A stretch of 64,000 nucleotides of DNA from Echinometra lucunter (GCA_029962745.1 CM057171.1:6487525-6551524); one strand, 5' to 3'; counted from the first letter of the stretch, positions 36,676-49,171 are shown. The notes: a model not told the origin generated them from the sequence alone. A program made the numbers and translations.

Positions 36676-39433
36676 CTTTAGTTGTTGTTTTTTATTGATG
36701 GGAAAACAGATGAGGAAATAATCAACTTTTTGCACTCTAAATTTCTAAGATTAGAATTTATGTGAGTTGATTGTAATTAGGGTCAAATTCAACTTTAGAT
36801 TAAGAAATTATAATCAATATTAAAGACTGATATCTAAATCTAAGATAAAGACTAAGATGTTTGATAAAATTTTGGAGGTGTCGCTGATTTAAGTCCAAGA
36901 AATCGAAAGTTTTAGGAGCTTTCCGAGAGCTTTCCTTTTCAAAGATGGTGGAGGAGACCTTTTGCACCCTGCTTTTCGTAGACCTGAATCTGCGGCAAAT
37001 CCTAATTCGGTTAAAAATCTTAATCTGATAGATTTGGAAATCAATCTTAATCCACTAAATTAGATTAATTTCCAAAATTTACAGTGTGCATGATTCATAC
37101 AAATAACTATCCACAAAAGAAATATTTCTGATAAAGAAAAAAAGATCACATACATGACTTGAATCTAAAATATACCATTTCACATGGTGTGTATGGGATA
37201 TTCTCCTATCTCAGGAAGGGGGATATCCAAGCGTGCCTTATCGTTGTTATTTTTTTTTTCAAAACTAATAAATGTGTGTACCACCTACCCCATCCTGGGT
37301 TGGGTACGCCATTGCAAAGCAACATCATCAAAAAGAATGTTTAAGAATTATCCCTTTTATGTTATTTTTCATAAGAGTGTTATTTCGTTTTGACAGAAAA
37401 GGAAATATGAACCTACATTTCACTTACTCTGTGCTTCTGAATTTCGTAGACACCAGAAGTAAGAAAGACACAAGATTGGTACTAAATGCTGCTGGTTTTA
37501 CAAACATGAAAGAAAACAAAAAAGGAGGTATCTAATTTAGAGAACTACGAAGAGAGAGAGAGAACAGAGATTTACATTCATGAAATAGCGATACATGCAG
37601 GACTTACTGAATAATTACATGTAGTTCAACAATTTTCATAATTATGGATATAATCTTCTGTAAACACTCTTACTTACTTGGTTTAGTTAAAAACGATTAT
37701 GAAAATAAGATATAAAGTAAGATATAAATCCGATCATTCATTTTTTCAAGAATTTTTTTTTATGAACAAACTTACTTAGTTATATGTTTATTATAGCTAG
37801 GTCACAAGTGAAACTTTATTCAAAATGTAGGTGGAATTAATGGGGCATTTCTGCATAAAATGCAATCATTCTTTGTACACTGTTCTTAAAGTTAAAACAA
37901 GGCCATATTTGGTTGAATGATCGCTAGGATTAAACTTATTTAGTCAGGTGTATAATATCGTTTACGAACGCCCCATCGAAATACGACTGATATTTAGTAC
38001 ATGTGTAGCCCAAATAACTCGGTAATCTAGGTTCCTCCGCATCAATTACATTAAAAAAAATGATAAGTAGGCCGGGGAATCAAATCAACTTACCAAATGA
38101 TTAGTCATAGTTCAAACTCTGTGACATTCCGAAACGAATAGAGTGATATCCTTTTCTTTTGGCACGTCTCCAATTTTAATACAAGGCATCTGTTGACGTT
38201 ATTTCTCTATCATTAAATCCTTGTATATCAATGAAGTTGTCATATTTCCCATTAAAGTAGTATGATTACGTCGAATTTTATCCGCAAATTCACATTATTC
38301 AGCCTGTCCACCACATTATCAGGATTAGCCTTTGATCGCAGATGTTAAGATTGGCAAAATGGGAAATAGTTTATTCTTGCAATCTGTTTTATAGTCCATG
38401 GACATATTGTTAGGACAATCACCATGATTATCGTTTGTCCATTGTGTATATGCTATAATGTCTGATTAAGAAACGATAATAGAATCACCATACATTGTTA
38501 GGAATGTTATTTATTTTGTGATTGATAATACAGTATACAATGCTTTTTTTTTTTATTAGTAATCAAACAGCTGACCATGATGACAGAAGCTTCTTCCTGT
38601 CTGAAAATTAATGATAATTCTAAAGCTAGATGCGCCTCACTACTCTGAATTATCTTGTAAATTAACTAACGCCAATGTCAATATATGATCGGAACCATAT
38701 ACGAACCATCGATCAAGCTAATATGAAGTTATCCAGTATCATTAATATAAGTCTAAATTACGATGATGATGATAATCATAATGATAATAATAATAATAAA
38801 GATGATAACTGTGATAATGATATTACTATTCATATTAATCATATTTACAATGATAATAATAATAATGATAATAATAACAATAATAATGATGGTAATGAAT
38901 TTTAAAAGTTGTATTCTCTAACAACCTAATTCTTGTGGAACTTATTTATATAACTCAGTTACTTTATATAAATCAAATGAAATCCTATGTTGTTGTTTTT
39001 TTTTTTTGGTGTTTTTTTTTTGTTGCTCATTGTCTGCTGGATGTATTTACTCACTTTTGTGCATGTTTATGTTATATTTATTTATTGTATTTGTATGTTT
39101 TGTTTACACTGTATCATTTCTTCTGAAAACCAGTGGAAAGCAAATTTCGAAATATGGACAACAAATTCTTATACTTATACTAGGTTCTCAGAATATATTC
39201 ATTCATTATCATTCATGATTTATATTTATTTCATTGGTCTTTAATGATGCTCACCCCACTCCCCACCCCCCCCCACGCAAAACTTTCTCTCCTGCTTCTT
39301 GTTTCTCGCTCTGAATCTCTATGACACATATAACCTTTTGTCACTTCGTTCCCCTCTCTCTTTTTTATCTCCCTCAGTCCTCTCTCACTCTCCCTCTCTG
39401 TGTCTCCCCTCCCCCCCCCCCCCGCATCTCTGC

Positions 39434-39464
<31 letters not shown>

Positions 39465-39531
39465 GCTTTGAGTCTGAATTACACAACATCACTTTTTTGT
39501 CGCTCACTCCCTCCTTCCATTATCTTCCCCA

Positions 39532-39588
<57 letters not shown>

Positions 39589-41484
39589 GTTTTGAGGGAG
39601 GCGCTGTGGCTCAGTGTATAGAGCAGTGGTCTCGTAACCGGGAGTACCCGGGTTCGAAACCAAGTGTATGCGCTAATGCCCCTTGGTAAGTTATTAATCC
39701 TCATTACCCAGTCCTTCGGAGGGGACTTAAAGCCGTCGGTCCCCTTTAAAGCCGTCGATTCCCTGGTTGCTTACTAACAAGCATACACATGCTTTCTTAG
39801 CAGTCAGGTAAATTTACCGACCATTTGTCTATCTCTCTGTCCCTCTCTCTTTATCTCTTTATCTCTGTTTCATAATCCTCACTTTTTCTAGCTTCTGAAA
39901 TTTCCGTGTTTTTTTCAAAAATGATATGCATCATTGGGAGTTAACTTTTGTTGTTGGTTTTCTTCTGATTTGTTCGACTGATATTTATAATTATTCTGAT
40001 GACTGTCAAAAAAATAAGAACGCTTTATTCATTTATTTTTCTTCTTTTTTTCTTTTTGTTACTATATAAGTTACAAAAACAAAAACAAAACTCATATGAA
40101 ATATCAGTTCCAAAAATATCTGGAAATGTAAAAAAAAAAAAATGTAGATGGCGCTTTAAGTTGAAATTGCATCGGTCTCGTGGAATGAATCAGGTTGGAC
40201 ACAATGTAACAATAATTCATTCGTATTATTTCGTTCATCGAAAGATGGCATTTCGCCAATTTGGGATAAAGATAATCACATGAATAAGATAACAAGACAC
40301 AATAACAAATCTTAACTATCAGACTATTGTATGGCTAAACAGGGAATACCGGCATATCAACAGCTGATCAAAGAGGCCACTAATCACTCATATCCAGCAT
40401 TTCCTGAGTTCAGTATGTTCTTTTTTCTAGATGAAGCTTGGATATCATCTCTTAGTAATACTTCCCACAATCATCATGATTATACCTTACAAGTAAATCA
40501 ACAAACCGAAAATCAGAATACATAGTTTCTACATTATGTGTAAACTGAAGACAACATGAAGGCGACTACAGTCGGTTGCATAAAAAGTTAACCTAAATGT
40601 AAGAACTCAATTCCGTGCTTACAGTGACCCATTTCATAAAATAACCATTCATACAAAACATTAAGAATCTTTTAAATGACCAATTACATTCATCATATAT
40701 CATATCTTTTGGTTTTAAATTAAGAGTAAGTTAGTTAAAGTTATAACTGATCCCTCCTTATGAATGTGAAACCTTTGCAGCAATCAATGTACACTTGTCA
40801 TCAGCTTTTTATCTTGATCTTGCGTAGCAGGAACCCTATAGCAATATCATTGATATACCTCATCACGTTTTACCTCTAGACCGAGTTAATGCTAGTTTGG
40901 GACTTGTTATGATCTTGTTTGAAACGTTGGCCGTTGCTCCAGCTAAAACTCTCTGACCAAAGCAAAAGATCGAGTCCTTACAATCGCATGCATGGGCTCC
41001 TGTATGAGCATCAAAACTCTTTGTGAGCCAAGCCAAAGGATTTTCTGTGCCACACTGTATATCATGTTAGAGATTTACCATAGGCATAAAGATCACTAAA
41101 TTGTCACAGTACAGAGTGAATGAGGGTTTCTAAAATGTCATGTATCTAACCAAGCCCAGAAATGCGTCGGTAATTTCGCATTTCTTTCTTTAATCAATTC
41201 AAGGTTTCACGGTTTCTTTTATTTCCACACGATATTTCCAATGTTTGACAAAACAAGTAAGCTTGTCATATATACAGGTTGACATAACATATATGAAACA
41301 AAATTGTGAAAAGAAATTAACGGTAAGTATGAAAGCAACTAGACTATCATGATAAATGGGACCTTCTGTCTTCTAGCCAGGCGCTCGGCATTATATGAAT
41401 GGAGAAGGGTAATAATAACATATTATGTTATGCAGGGTCCGCTGGGAGATCATTTGAAAAACTGAAGTGGCTACCCTTGGTAAA
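36676..41484. other. Intergenic, AT-rich, no gene recognised
   Basis: Contains (AAT)n near 38766-38900, a CT-rich tract with C-run at 39265-39595, and a SINE at 39596-39800. Short open frames (such as 37272-37535 and 40331-40525) show no domain, codon bias or splice context. Confidence 0.6.
39596..39800 (+). repeat. tRNA-derived SINE
   Basis: A-box TGGCTCAGTGTA (39606-39617) and B-box GGTTCGAAACC (39651-39661) at tRNA-like spacing, then TTGGTAAGTTATTAATCCTC ATTACCCAGTCC. It sits directly after a (CT)n tract. It does not fold into a clean cloverleaf, so it is not a tRNA gene. Confidence 0.75.
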
Positions 41485-41489
41485 TAAGA

Positions 41490-41605
41490 CGTTATTATTA
41501 TTATTATTATTATTATTGTTATTATTATTATTATTATTGTTGTTATTATTATTATTGTTATTATTGTTATTATTGTTATTATTATTGTTATTATTATTAT
41601 TATTA

Positions 41606-41649
<44 letters not shown>

Positions 41650-41660
41650 ATTAGTTATTA
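41490..41660. repeat. (TTA)n microsatellite
   Basis: More than 50 TTA/TTG units. Gives artefactual poly-Leu and poly-Asn frames on opposite strands. Confidence 0.97.
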
Positions 41661-41897
41661 TTATTATTTCAGTAGAATTGAAATTTGGCATAGTAAAGAA
41701 ATATAAGTGGAGGAGTCTACTGAAAACCATAGCTAACTTATAGACCCCCCTGAGAGAAAAAAGAAGTTCGTACAATTGCTCTGATACCAGTAATTTTTGC
41801 CAGTACTGTATATATTCATATACAGTTTATACAAAATACATGTAATTGTGAACTCATCAGCCAGACTATATAGTTTGGTCACATACCACCTTGACGA

Positions 41898-41947
41898 CCC
41901 CCTCTCCCCCCCCCCCCCCCCCCCCCACCCCCCCCCCCCCCCCCCCC
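41898..41947. repeat. C-run of about 45 bp
   Basis: Nearly pure C with a single A and T, 50 bp downstream of the GPCR stop codon on the - strand (a G-run in transcript sense). Confidence 0.9.
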
Positions 41948-41997
41948 ATCACCACCAGGCTGGATGCACTACTGAATTCCTTGGTTTAATACACCAA

Positions 41998-42600
41998 TCA
42001 GAGTGTATCAACTCTGGCTCGTCTGCAATTTGCTATCACAGATCTAAAATCCTTCTGACGCCACCAGTACACAAGGGTATTCAAAAGAGCACTCACGTAA
42101 AATGCTACACTTGCTAATACTTCGAGGCAAGCATGTCTGTGATGTGTGAATATGGCATACGCTAAAAGATGTACAGATCGAGGAACAAGTGTTGTCAAAT
42201 ACACCAGAGAAATGGTGAGAAAAACCGTTTTATTTTCCTGTTTTCTTTGTTCCGAAATATCGACACCGGGAGGGCCCCTTGAGACGGCCCTGTAGATGAG
42301 TATATAACAGAGGCCTGTTAAAAGTAGGGTGCTAAATTGAATTTCAAGAAATACAATATACTTCTCGTAACTTCTCGTAGAGATTCCCCACGTCAAAGGC
42401 CCAACTATGACAAAGGGCAGTATCCACGTCAGGATGCAGGCGCCGATGATGCGGGGTGTGGTGATGATGTGAAGGGAACCGAAAGGGTCCACGCGAATGT
42501 TGATGAGTTGGTAGATGGCGGCGAGGAGGATGTTCAGGAAAGATGTGAAGTCGGCGGGTACAGTGAGCATCCGCAGGAACTTGAAAAACCAGGTCTTCCA
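41998..42600 (-). CDS. GPCR exon 2 (TM3-TM7, stop)
   Basis: Acceptor cttcaacag. 603 nt with a TGA stop. It begins WKTWFFKFLRM (ECL1 Trp) and ends NCRRARVDTL. The ORF also continues upstream past the acceptor into the intron; that part is not coding. Confidence 0.85.
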   Translation of the reverse strand, partial: WKTWFFKFLRMLTVPADFTSFLNILLAAIYQLINIRVDPFGSLHIITTPRIIGACILTWILPFVIVGPLTWGISTRSYEKYIVFLEIQFSTLLLTGLCYILIYRAVSRGPPGVDISEQRKQENKTVFLTISLVYLTTLVPRSVHLLAYAIFTHHRHACLEVLASVAFYVSALLNTLVYWWRQKDFRSVIANCRRARVDTL

Positions 42601-43686
42601 CTGTTGAAGAAAGATGGATGGAAGACAATAAACAATAAAACCTGCCTTCGATAAGTGCATGTATTGACCAAAGGCGTATGCATGGCAAATTGTAATATAT
42701 ATTTGAAGGCCCGACATTTCTCTAAAGGTCTACGAATTTCATGGGTGATGAACATGATGAATGGGTCCAAAGCAGTACACAACGAAATACGCAACAAAAC
42801 AAAAACATATTTTTTTATATTGCGAAGTTGTCAAGGACAGTGGGTAAAGAAATTTCATTAATTTTTTGCATTACTTTAATACAAAGATAAGGTACGAGCA
42901 GCATGTGCAAAAGTAGAATGTTCAAAGTAATTATATTTCAGTTCGAAACAGTCGTGTCCCTTCCATCAATTTCCAGATTTGAACTTTATGCATGGACATG
43001 TTGCTGCTGAAGCAGGGGATGAAGGCAAAAGTGAAAATGGTGTATGTGTATGTGGGGAGTGTGGGCGTTTGTCAGGGTGTGTGTGAGGATGTGTGAGGGT
43101 GGGTGTGTGCGCGTGTGTACCTACATGTGTGCGTGCGTGGCGGTGCCGTGGTCCATTGGTTTAAGGCGCTTGACTGGAGACGCGAGGGTTGAGGTTCGAT
43201 CCCGGGCACGACACTTATGCCCTTGAGCAAGGCTTTTTTTTATATATATAACATTGCTCTTTTATCGTACATCAAGTAAATGAAATGCTATAGACATATT
43301 GATACCAATGTCTGCAGGTGTGTTTAATTTTTTTTTTTTAAGTGTATACATGTAAATTTATGCTACGTATTTTATGTAGAGACAGAGAGATGGGGGAGGT
43401 GGGAGGTCAATTTTCTTACTTGAGAATCAGCAGCTGCAATAAGGTATAAGTTCACCCAAACGACAAATAAATCGCAAAGAATGATGTTAAACGGTATGAT
43501 GTTGTGCTGTTTTCTCAGTTGTTTGTGCATCAGGATGATGATGAGAGTCAAGGTGGGAGGGATTATTGCAACGGCGTCCAAAATCTTCAAGGCAAGGATG
43601 TGTGCCCTGTAGCCACATGAAAAAGACCCATCCACCACTCCTGAAGAATTCATCAACTGGATCGAATCGAAGAACGTAGAATTCAT
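41998..43686 (-). CDS. Class A-like seven-transmembrane receptor, divergent orphan
   Basis: Two exons (43686-43420 and 42600-41998) join in phase 0 across an 819-bp GT-AG intron to give 289 aa. The N-terminus has NST and NSS glycosylation sequons, no signal peptide. TM1 ends IILMHKQLRKQHN, TM2 is NIILCDLFVVWVNLYLI, TM4 has a central W (CILTWILPFV), TM6 ends LVYLTTLVP and TM7 ends LLNTLVYWWRQKDF. The DRY position reads QLI, NPxxY reads NTLVY, and the cysteines expected at TM3 and ECL2 are absent. It is short because N- and C-termini and loops are minimal. Echinoderms have large fast-evolving rhodopsin-type families; membership is an inference. No ligand can be assigned. It is divergent to the related gene at 45987. 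Confidence 0.85.
43137..43235 (+). repeat. tRNA-derived SINE head in GPCR intron
   Basis: GTGGTCCATTGGTTTAAGGC (A-box-like) and GGTTCGATCCC (B-box, 43193-43203), then GACACTTATGCCCTTGAGCA AGG, a common SINE body start. A (GT)-rich stretch precedes it. Confidence 0.7.
43420..43686 (-). CDS. GPCR exon 1 (N-terminus, TM1, TM2)
   Basis: ATG at 43686. The 267 nt end CAA/gtaaga. It encodes 89 residues to the end of TM2 (LYLIAAADSQ). The start is the only in-frame Met before TM1 besides M12 and gives a glycosylated luminal tail. Confidence 0.85.
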
Positions 43687-45750
43687 GTTTCCTAACTGTC
43701 ATGTAGGCTAGATATCAAATCCTCTTGGGAAGAAAGAAAGAAAGAAAAAAAAAAAAATCTCGTTAGGGGTTCTCTAAAGATCTGATATCATCTCAGGGAC
43801 TATACAGTAAATCGAGGCGGTTGGCTTTTAAAAAGAATATTTTAGGGACTTTGTTAAAGCAATTAGTGGGGTCTGCATAGCTGTCTTAACTAAACATTTT
43901 ACCATTAATGAGGATGAACAAATCCTTATTTACAGATAGATTGTTGATCCTTTACAAGACTATTAACGGCTGCATTGAAAAATCAACTCAAAGGATTTGA
44001 TTTAAAGCTCTCTGACTTCTGGCGAGCCAAGCAATCCCCATCATTTTGTCAAAGTATCAGTTTGAGAATCTTCGACAAATTAAACTTTGGGTCTGCTACA
44101 CCTGATTCAAGAGACGAAGTTCGCTCACATGAGGAAGACAAGCGGACGAAAGAATTTGTACCTGTAATTTATTATGAACTACTTAAATCAATCTTCTTTA
44201 CAGCTAGACCCACCATGCTCTGTATTCCGTAATGCAGGCTGAAATCAAGCGACGAATCTTGCATTGTAGCATGTAGAAAATGTTTCTGGACGGCAGCTGA
44301 ACTCACCAACAAGTAGTAACGGAGGTCAGGGCATGCAGTCGGTTTGCAAATTAACATGAATGCCTTGGATATCAGAGCGTAGATCTCCTGCTCAGTTCTG
44401 AAGAATTAGAATGGAACCAGAGTCATGATTTCAAGCTTACCGCTGAGTTATTTAATCAAGGAAAGGTAGTCAAGACTTTGCAGTTACTTTTAATGGTCAT
44501 GCTACCAGAGTTATGAACATCTTACATCTGAATAGATAATCGAGAGACTAGTATGCATGCTCTATGACTTCGGGGGAGCGTTTCATGAAGTGATTTTCAC
44601 TGACTACTGATATAAGCTACTGAAAATCCTCGCATCTGATTGGCTGAGAGCAAATTAGTCAGTGAAAATCACCGACAAGACTCTTCATGAAACGCTCCAC
44701 TGAAATCGATTGATGATTTGTTAAAATAAACGTCTTGTTGTTCATCCTCCCTCAAACAAAGTTTTTGTGCATGTTTGAAGAACGTTGATGGAGGGACAAA
44801 GAAACATCCTTGTTTTCCTTTCAAAAAATAAAGATGCACGCACGATTAAAAGCACTCTAAAATGTCAACATGGTCAAGAGACGCATTCATCTCAGTAGCT
44901 ACTTCCTTCCTTCGTAAGCAGGATAACAATGTTCGTAAATGACACTGCTAATTACGATCACTTAACGTCCGATACATGGCTCGCTAATTAACCTGAGCCA
45001 CTTAAAAAAGATGATGAAATTTCTGTTCTGATTTTGTTTTCTTTTCAGATAAATTTCATTCAAAGATTACACACTGCGATGGTAGCAATTAGGGGCCTAA
45101 AACGTACGGTTGGAGCAAGATCATCTGGAACTTGCTTAAGGCACTTACACCAGTGTACACATGCTTCATTTAGCAAAACTACGACTGAAAACTTTTAGCA
45201 TGGTCACGTCCCCCTCCCCCTAGCCCCTGTCCCTTTCCCCTGATCCGCCACTACATGAATGAGTCTGAAGTGTGTTATAAAGAAGGAAAAGAAGAAAAGG
45301 AAGGACATGAAGGTAGAGCAGGAAAAAAAAATGCTTGAGATGTGCAACCTGTACAGTCAGCCACAAAATTATTAATGCACTTGGTCAGTTACCAAAACTT
45401 GTCCATCAATGCAAACCCTAACCTTAAGTGCTCCATGAATACAGGCATTAACTAATTAGCAAGAACAAATTTATATTCGGATGATGTTTGAAGGTTTGCA
45501 TGGTGGTACGGGTATTCGTGGAAGGGTTTACGGTTCACCATGTGGTAAGTCCTGAGGGACTATAGATAAAGTGGATAGAGATGGAGGTGAAATAGAGAGG
45601 CGAGAAAGTAGGAAAATTGGAGGGTAGAGTATCTTTCGAAATCTGGGTGGAGTCCTAAAAAGGACTGTAAACCAGAAGAGGTGAGAGGATTGAGTAGGTG
45701 AAGAGATGAGTAGGCTTGAGTCGGCGAGAGGTGAGTAGACTTGAAGAGAA
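43687..45750. other. Intergenic between divergent GPCR genes
   Basis: Upstream region shared by both receptor genes. Contains a MITE (44575-44698). An open frame at 43975-44232 has no recognised similarity. No clear TATA box was seen for either receptor. Confidence 0.5.
44575..44698. repeat. 124-bp MITE, GGAGCGTTTCATGAA family
   Basis: GGAGCGTTTCATGAAGTGAT at the left and the complement of GGAGCGTTTCATGAAGAGTC at the right, with GATTTTCACTGACTA inside both arms. Related copies are nested in the pogo MITEs (about 23025-23150 and the equivalent in block copy 2). Confidence 0.8.
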
Positions 45751-45817
45751 GACTCGACGTTTCGGGCAGCTTGACTGTCCGTCTTCAGGAGTGAAGACGG
45801 ACGCGACGTTCACGTCG
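45751..45817 (-). ncRNA. Hammerhead-core-like motif in a probable Penelope-like fragment
   Basis: On the - strand CTGAAGA (45788-45782) and GAAAC (45763-45759) flank a stem (GGACAG / CTGCC). CGACGT upstream (45817-45812) can pair with ACGTCG after GAAAC. This matches the order stem III, core, stem II, core of a hammerhead. However, the base after CGACGT is G, which should block cleavage, and stem I is poor. A perfect 11-bp hairpin (45777-45787 / 45792-45802) competes. Penelope-like elements are known to carry hammerheads. Confidence 0.3.
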
Positions 45818-45986
45818 CACATGACCTGTTGTCGAGCGTACTTCAGGGCCACCATAATGTTAGACTTCAATGTCGATATCCATTTTCTGGGGACTGACCG
45901 AAACGTATGCTATTGAGTATCGAAACCTGGGACTTTTTAGGTAGCCAGACCACACAGTCGACCAATGGCCTAGAGAACATCTTCTA

Positions 45987-46259
45987 ATGGCGACGACCAT
46001 GACTTCTTCACTTACTAACACAAATTTCTACATGAACCATTCTGTTTATGAGCATGCACAGTTTGCTTGTAGTATCCATCATCACGAGGGAATCGCGTGG
46101 GCTTTCAACTTCTGCAGTACCGCGATTGCCTCATTGACCCTTCTCTGTATCCTGCTCAACAAGAGGCTGAGGAAACAGCATCACATCATCCTTTTCAATA
46201 TTGTTCTTTGTGATTTCTTCATCGCTGCAATAAACATATGTGTAACATTTACCGGTCAG
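45987..46259 (+). CDS. GPCR paralog exon 1 (TM1-TM2), GC donor
   Basis: ATG at 45987. It encodes NHS sequon, CSIHHHEGIAWAFNF, TM1 with SLTLLCILLNKRLRKQHH, and TM2 IILFNIVLCDFFIAAINICV ending FTGQ. The frame ends at the same place and phase as the paralog's exon 1. The next bases are GCAAGA, a good GC-type donor after CAG. Reading on gives only ARL and a stop. Confidence 0.75.
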
Positions 46260-46274
46260 GCAAGACTGTAATAC

Positions 46275-47281
46275 GGGAACGGATTTGGCAATTTCTGGAA
46301 GGTGGTGGTTTTATGCGTCCGCCCCAAGAAGTTTATAGTTGAAAAGTTCTCGCCATATCTATATTTCAAAAATTTTTCAAGGTATTTTCGTACTTGTGGA
46401 TGGTTCAGGATCTCTTCTATCGAATGACACCAAAAGAAATTAGATTTTTTTTTTTTAATTCTTTGATTGAGCAAATGTGAAAGCTGTAAAATTCAGATTT
46501 GGCGAGATATTATTTGTCTATTTAAAGAAATATTTTTAAGGTTGGTATATGTTCTGCCATACTGTATCCCAATGACATGAAATGCTTGAGTGGCCGATCA
46601 AATAGTTTATTGATTGCTTTGAAATAATCCTTTTTGGTAAGAAAAATAAAATTCCCACACATTTGGTCAATCGGAAATACCAAGCAGTCAATCAGACAGA
46701 GAGTCAATCCATCAATCAATCAATCAATAGGTCAGTCAATCAGTCAATCATTCAGAAAAAAAGAAAGGATCAATCGTCATACACTCAGCCACTCCAAAAG
46801 AGGAGTAAAATGGCACAATTGAAGAGTTTATATGCAAAAACAGATAAACACGATTTTTTAAAAGATTAAAGTCTAGTCGCCATCATACAAAATAATACCT
46901 TCCAAATGATATACTGGTCAAGACATATAAAGGTATATTGTTGAAGATATATTCAAAAGTAGCACCTATTTTCTTATCATTTTCTTTATTTTCTTGATCT
47001 TTAATTGCAAATATCCCAATTTGACAAAAAGTTTGCATTCAGTCTCCTTAACTGGATAATTTGCAGTGCAAACTTGAACGTTTCATGATTATTCTTGTTC
47101 ACTTCAATGATAAACCAAACAATGTACATGTTTTTCCATGTGATGGAGAAAACTTCCAGCTGCAAAACAACAACAACAACAACAACAACAAGAAGTAAAA
47201 TTATTGATTAAAATATCAAGTATTTCAGTTAAACGAAATTATTCTAGTCTTAATCATAAAACTTACACGTTTGCATTACAG
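46275..47281. other. Between GPCR exons, nothing coding
   Basis: AT-rich; (TCAA)n-like runs at about 46695-46760; (CAA)n at 47167-47192. No TM-like frame. Confidence 0.5.
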
Positions 47282-47362
47282 ACTACAGCAGTTGTGTCAA
47301 CTTATTTTTCTTTGGATCGTATGAGTGTATGGCTGACTTCTTTACGATGGACTAAAAGTTGA
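47282..47362 (+). pseudogene. TM3-like remnant (SLDRM)
   Basis: After a weak cattacag acceptor the frame reads TTAVVSTYFSLDRMSVWLTS LRW and then stops. SLDRM followed by VWLTSLR resembles the TM3/DRY end of class A receptors. It is phase 0, as exon 1 requires, but too short for TM3 and without a good donor. A coincidence is possible. Confidence 0.3.
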
Positions 47363-48796
47363 TTGATTAATGATTGACATTGATCGATTGACTGATTGCT
47401 TGATTGATTTCTGGATCTTTCTACATGACCATAGGCATGGTGGGTGGTGATTTCTGTTTGTGACATTCATAAGTTTTCCAGCTTCAAAATTTATCAAAAC
47501 AATCAATGATCTGGTAGTCATAAAGCTATTAGAATTTGAATATTTCTAAGCCTTTTGAACTGCACACTTCTTTTAATTTCACTGATGCGAACTAGAGCAA
47601 ATACAGATTCTTGTCTAATCTGAATTTCGCGCAGTTTCACAAAAAGCTCTCACTCAAGTTGCTTACTCAAGCGGAAAATATTTCAGATTCTTTTGGTATC
47701 ATTTCAGAGAAGGACCATATACTGTCAGATATGGGCATTTTCTGAAAATAATTTGAAATATTTCGTCGGGGAGGCTTTATCTAGTTGTAAACTCCTGTAG
47801 AGGACACACAGCTCTGACGACAGACAGTAATTCTTCAAAATAAAACGACTTTTGAAATTCTAAATGACGAAATCCTTACGAATAGAATTTTAAAATAAAT
47901 TGTGTTAAGAATGGAAATGATAATTTCAAAATGTCTAGTAAACCAACACAAGAAACTGCCCAATGCATTCCAGTCCTATCAAATTTTGTATGCTTTTTCA
48001 GTATTTGTCAGATACCATTATGTTCAATTTGGCGACCACCTTGCTCATTGAAAAGGCCCGCAGGGAGGACAGTGAGCCCGCCCTCCGTGAAGAATACAAC
48101 TTGTTATTGTTGTTGTTCTTATTACCATCATTATTATCATTATTATTATTATCATCATATCATCATCATCATAATTGTTGTTTTGGTGGTGGTGGTGTTG
48201 GTGTTGTTGTTTTGCTGTTATTGCTTATTATCACATCACAATATTCATCATTAGTACCTGAATGAGGCATTTTGGAGACAACATATAAGCGCGTATTTTG
48301 TCTCTCTAATTGATTAACTCAACATTAATACGTCACAATGGTTCAGCCAGGGCTCAGCTGTATGACTAGGGTAATAATATTCATACACCCCTCCTCCTCG
48401 AAATTGGTCATTTTCCTCTGGCGCCTCTGTACTAAATCATCGGTCCATAATATCCATATTCCACCCTGATCACACCCAAGCGCATGCGCACAAACGAGTA
48501 AATTTGTTCGCCACCTTTGCTTATTTTATATCGATGGTAAATGGCTGTTTAGTGTTAGTGTTAGACTCTACAACTTGTTTTGAGTTTTTCTTTGAACTTT
48601 GAAATTAAAACTTTAAATTAAATGCACCTGATGGGGTGAACAGGTAATAATAATAATATTGACTGGCGTAACTTTCGGGAGATACCACATAAATTTCCCT
48701 CACTAGACCCATATTGCCCTCGTCTTCGACTCGGGACATTATGAAACTAGTTTGGGAAATATATGTGGTATCTCCCTCAAGGCCAGTCAATATTAT

Positions 48797-48797
48797 A

Positions 48798-48858
<61 letters not shown>

Positions 48859-48860
48859 CA
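48797..48860. repeat. (ATT)n microsatellite
   Basis: About 20 ATT units next to the hAT-like relative. Looser ATT/ATC runs also occur at 48095-48175. A short inverted pair (GAGATACCACATA ... TATGTGGTATCTC, 48680-48775) precedes it. Confidence 0.9.
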
Positions 48861-48894
48861 TCATTGTTGTCATGATCATTATCATCATCATTAT

Positions 48895-49171
48895 CAGGGG
48901 CGAACGTAGAAAATTTTTCCGGGGGGGGGGGGCAAGACGTGTAAAAATTTGCGAAGAAACTCGAAAGTGAGGGAGTGAAGCGACCGAGCTGTCATGAGGG
49001 TGCTTTTGCATTTTTAAAAGTGAAATTGAAGGATTCGGTGCACTCTTTTTACTGCTTTTGGTGAATTTTGTGAATATTTTCAGTAAAAAATGTACGTTTT
49101 CAAAATTTCTAGGGGGGGGGGCAACTGCCCCCTGCCCCCTCCCCCCCCCCCCCCCCCTCTCGAGGTCGATG
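48895..49171. mobile_element. hAT-like MITE, diverged relative of 12092-12345
   Basis: Starts CAGGGGCGAACGTAGAAAAT and keeps GAAGCGACCGAGCTG, GGGTGCTTTTGCATTTTTAA and GGCAACTGCCCCC in the same order. Right end decayed, no target duplication. Confidence 0.7.

Noticed and set aside
39596..39670. Possible tRNA gene (A and B boxes)
   Set aside because: The arms do not pair as a cloverleaf, and a SINE body follows directly; similar heads recur at 43137 and 56549.
41399..41775. Poly-Leu and poly-Asn open frames
   Set aside because: Both are the (TTA)n tract read on opposite strands.
47961..48110. TM5-like frame (FNLATTLLIEKARRED) in the broken receptor
   Set aside because: An acceptor-like cag and phase fit, but the peptide cannot be aligned convincingly to the paralog and runs into trinucleotide repeats.
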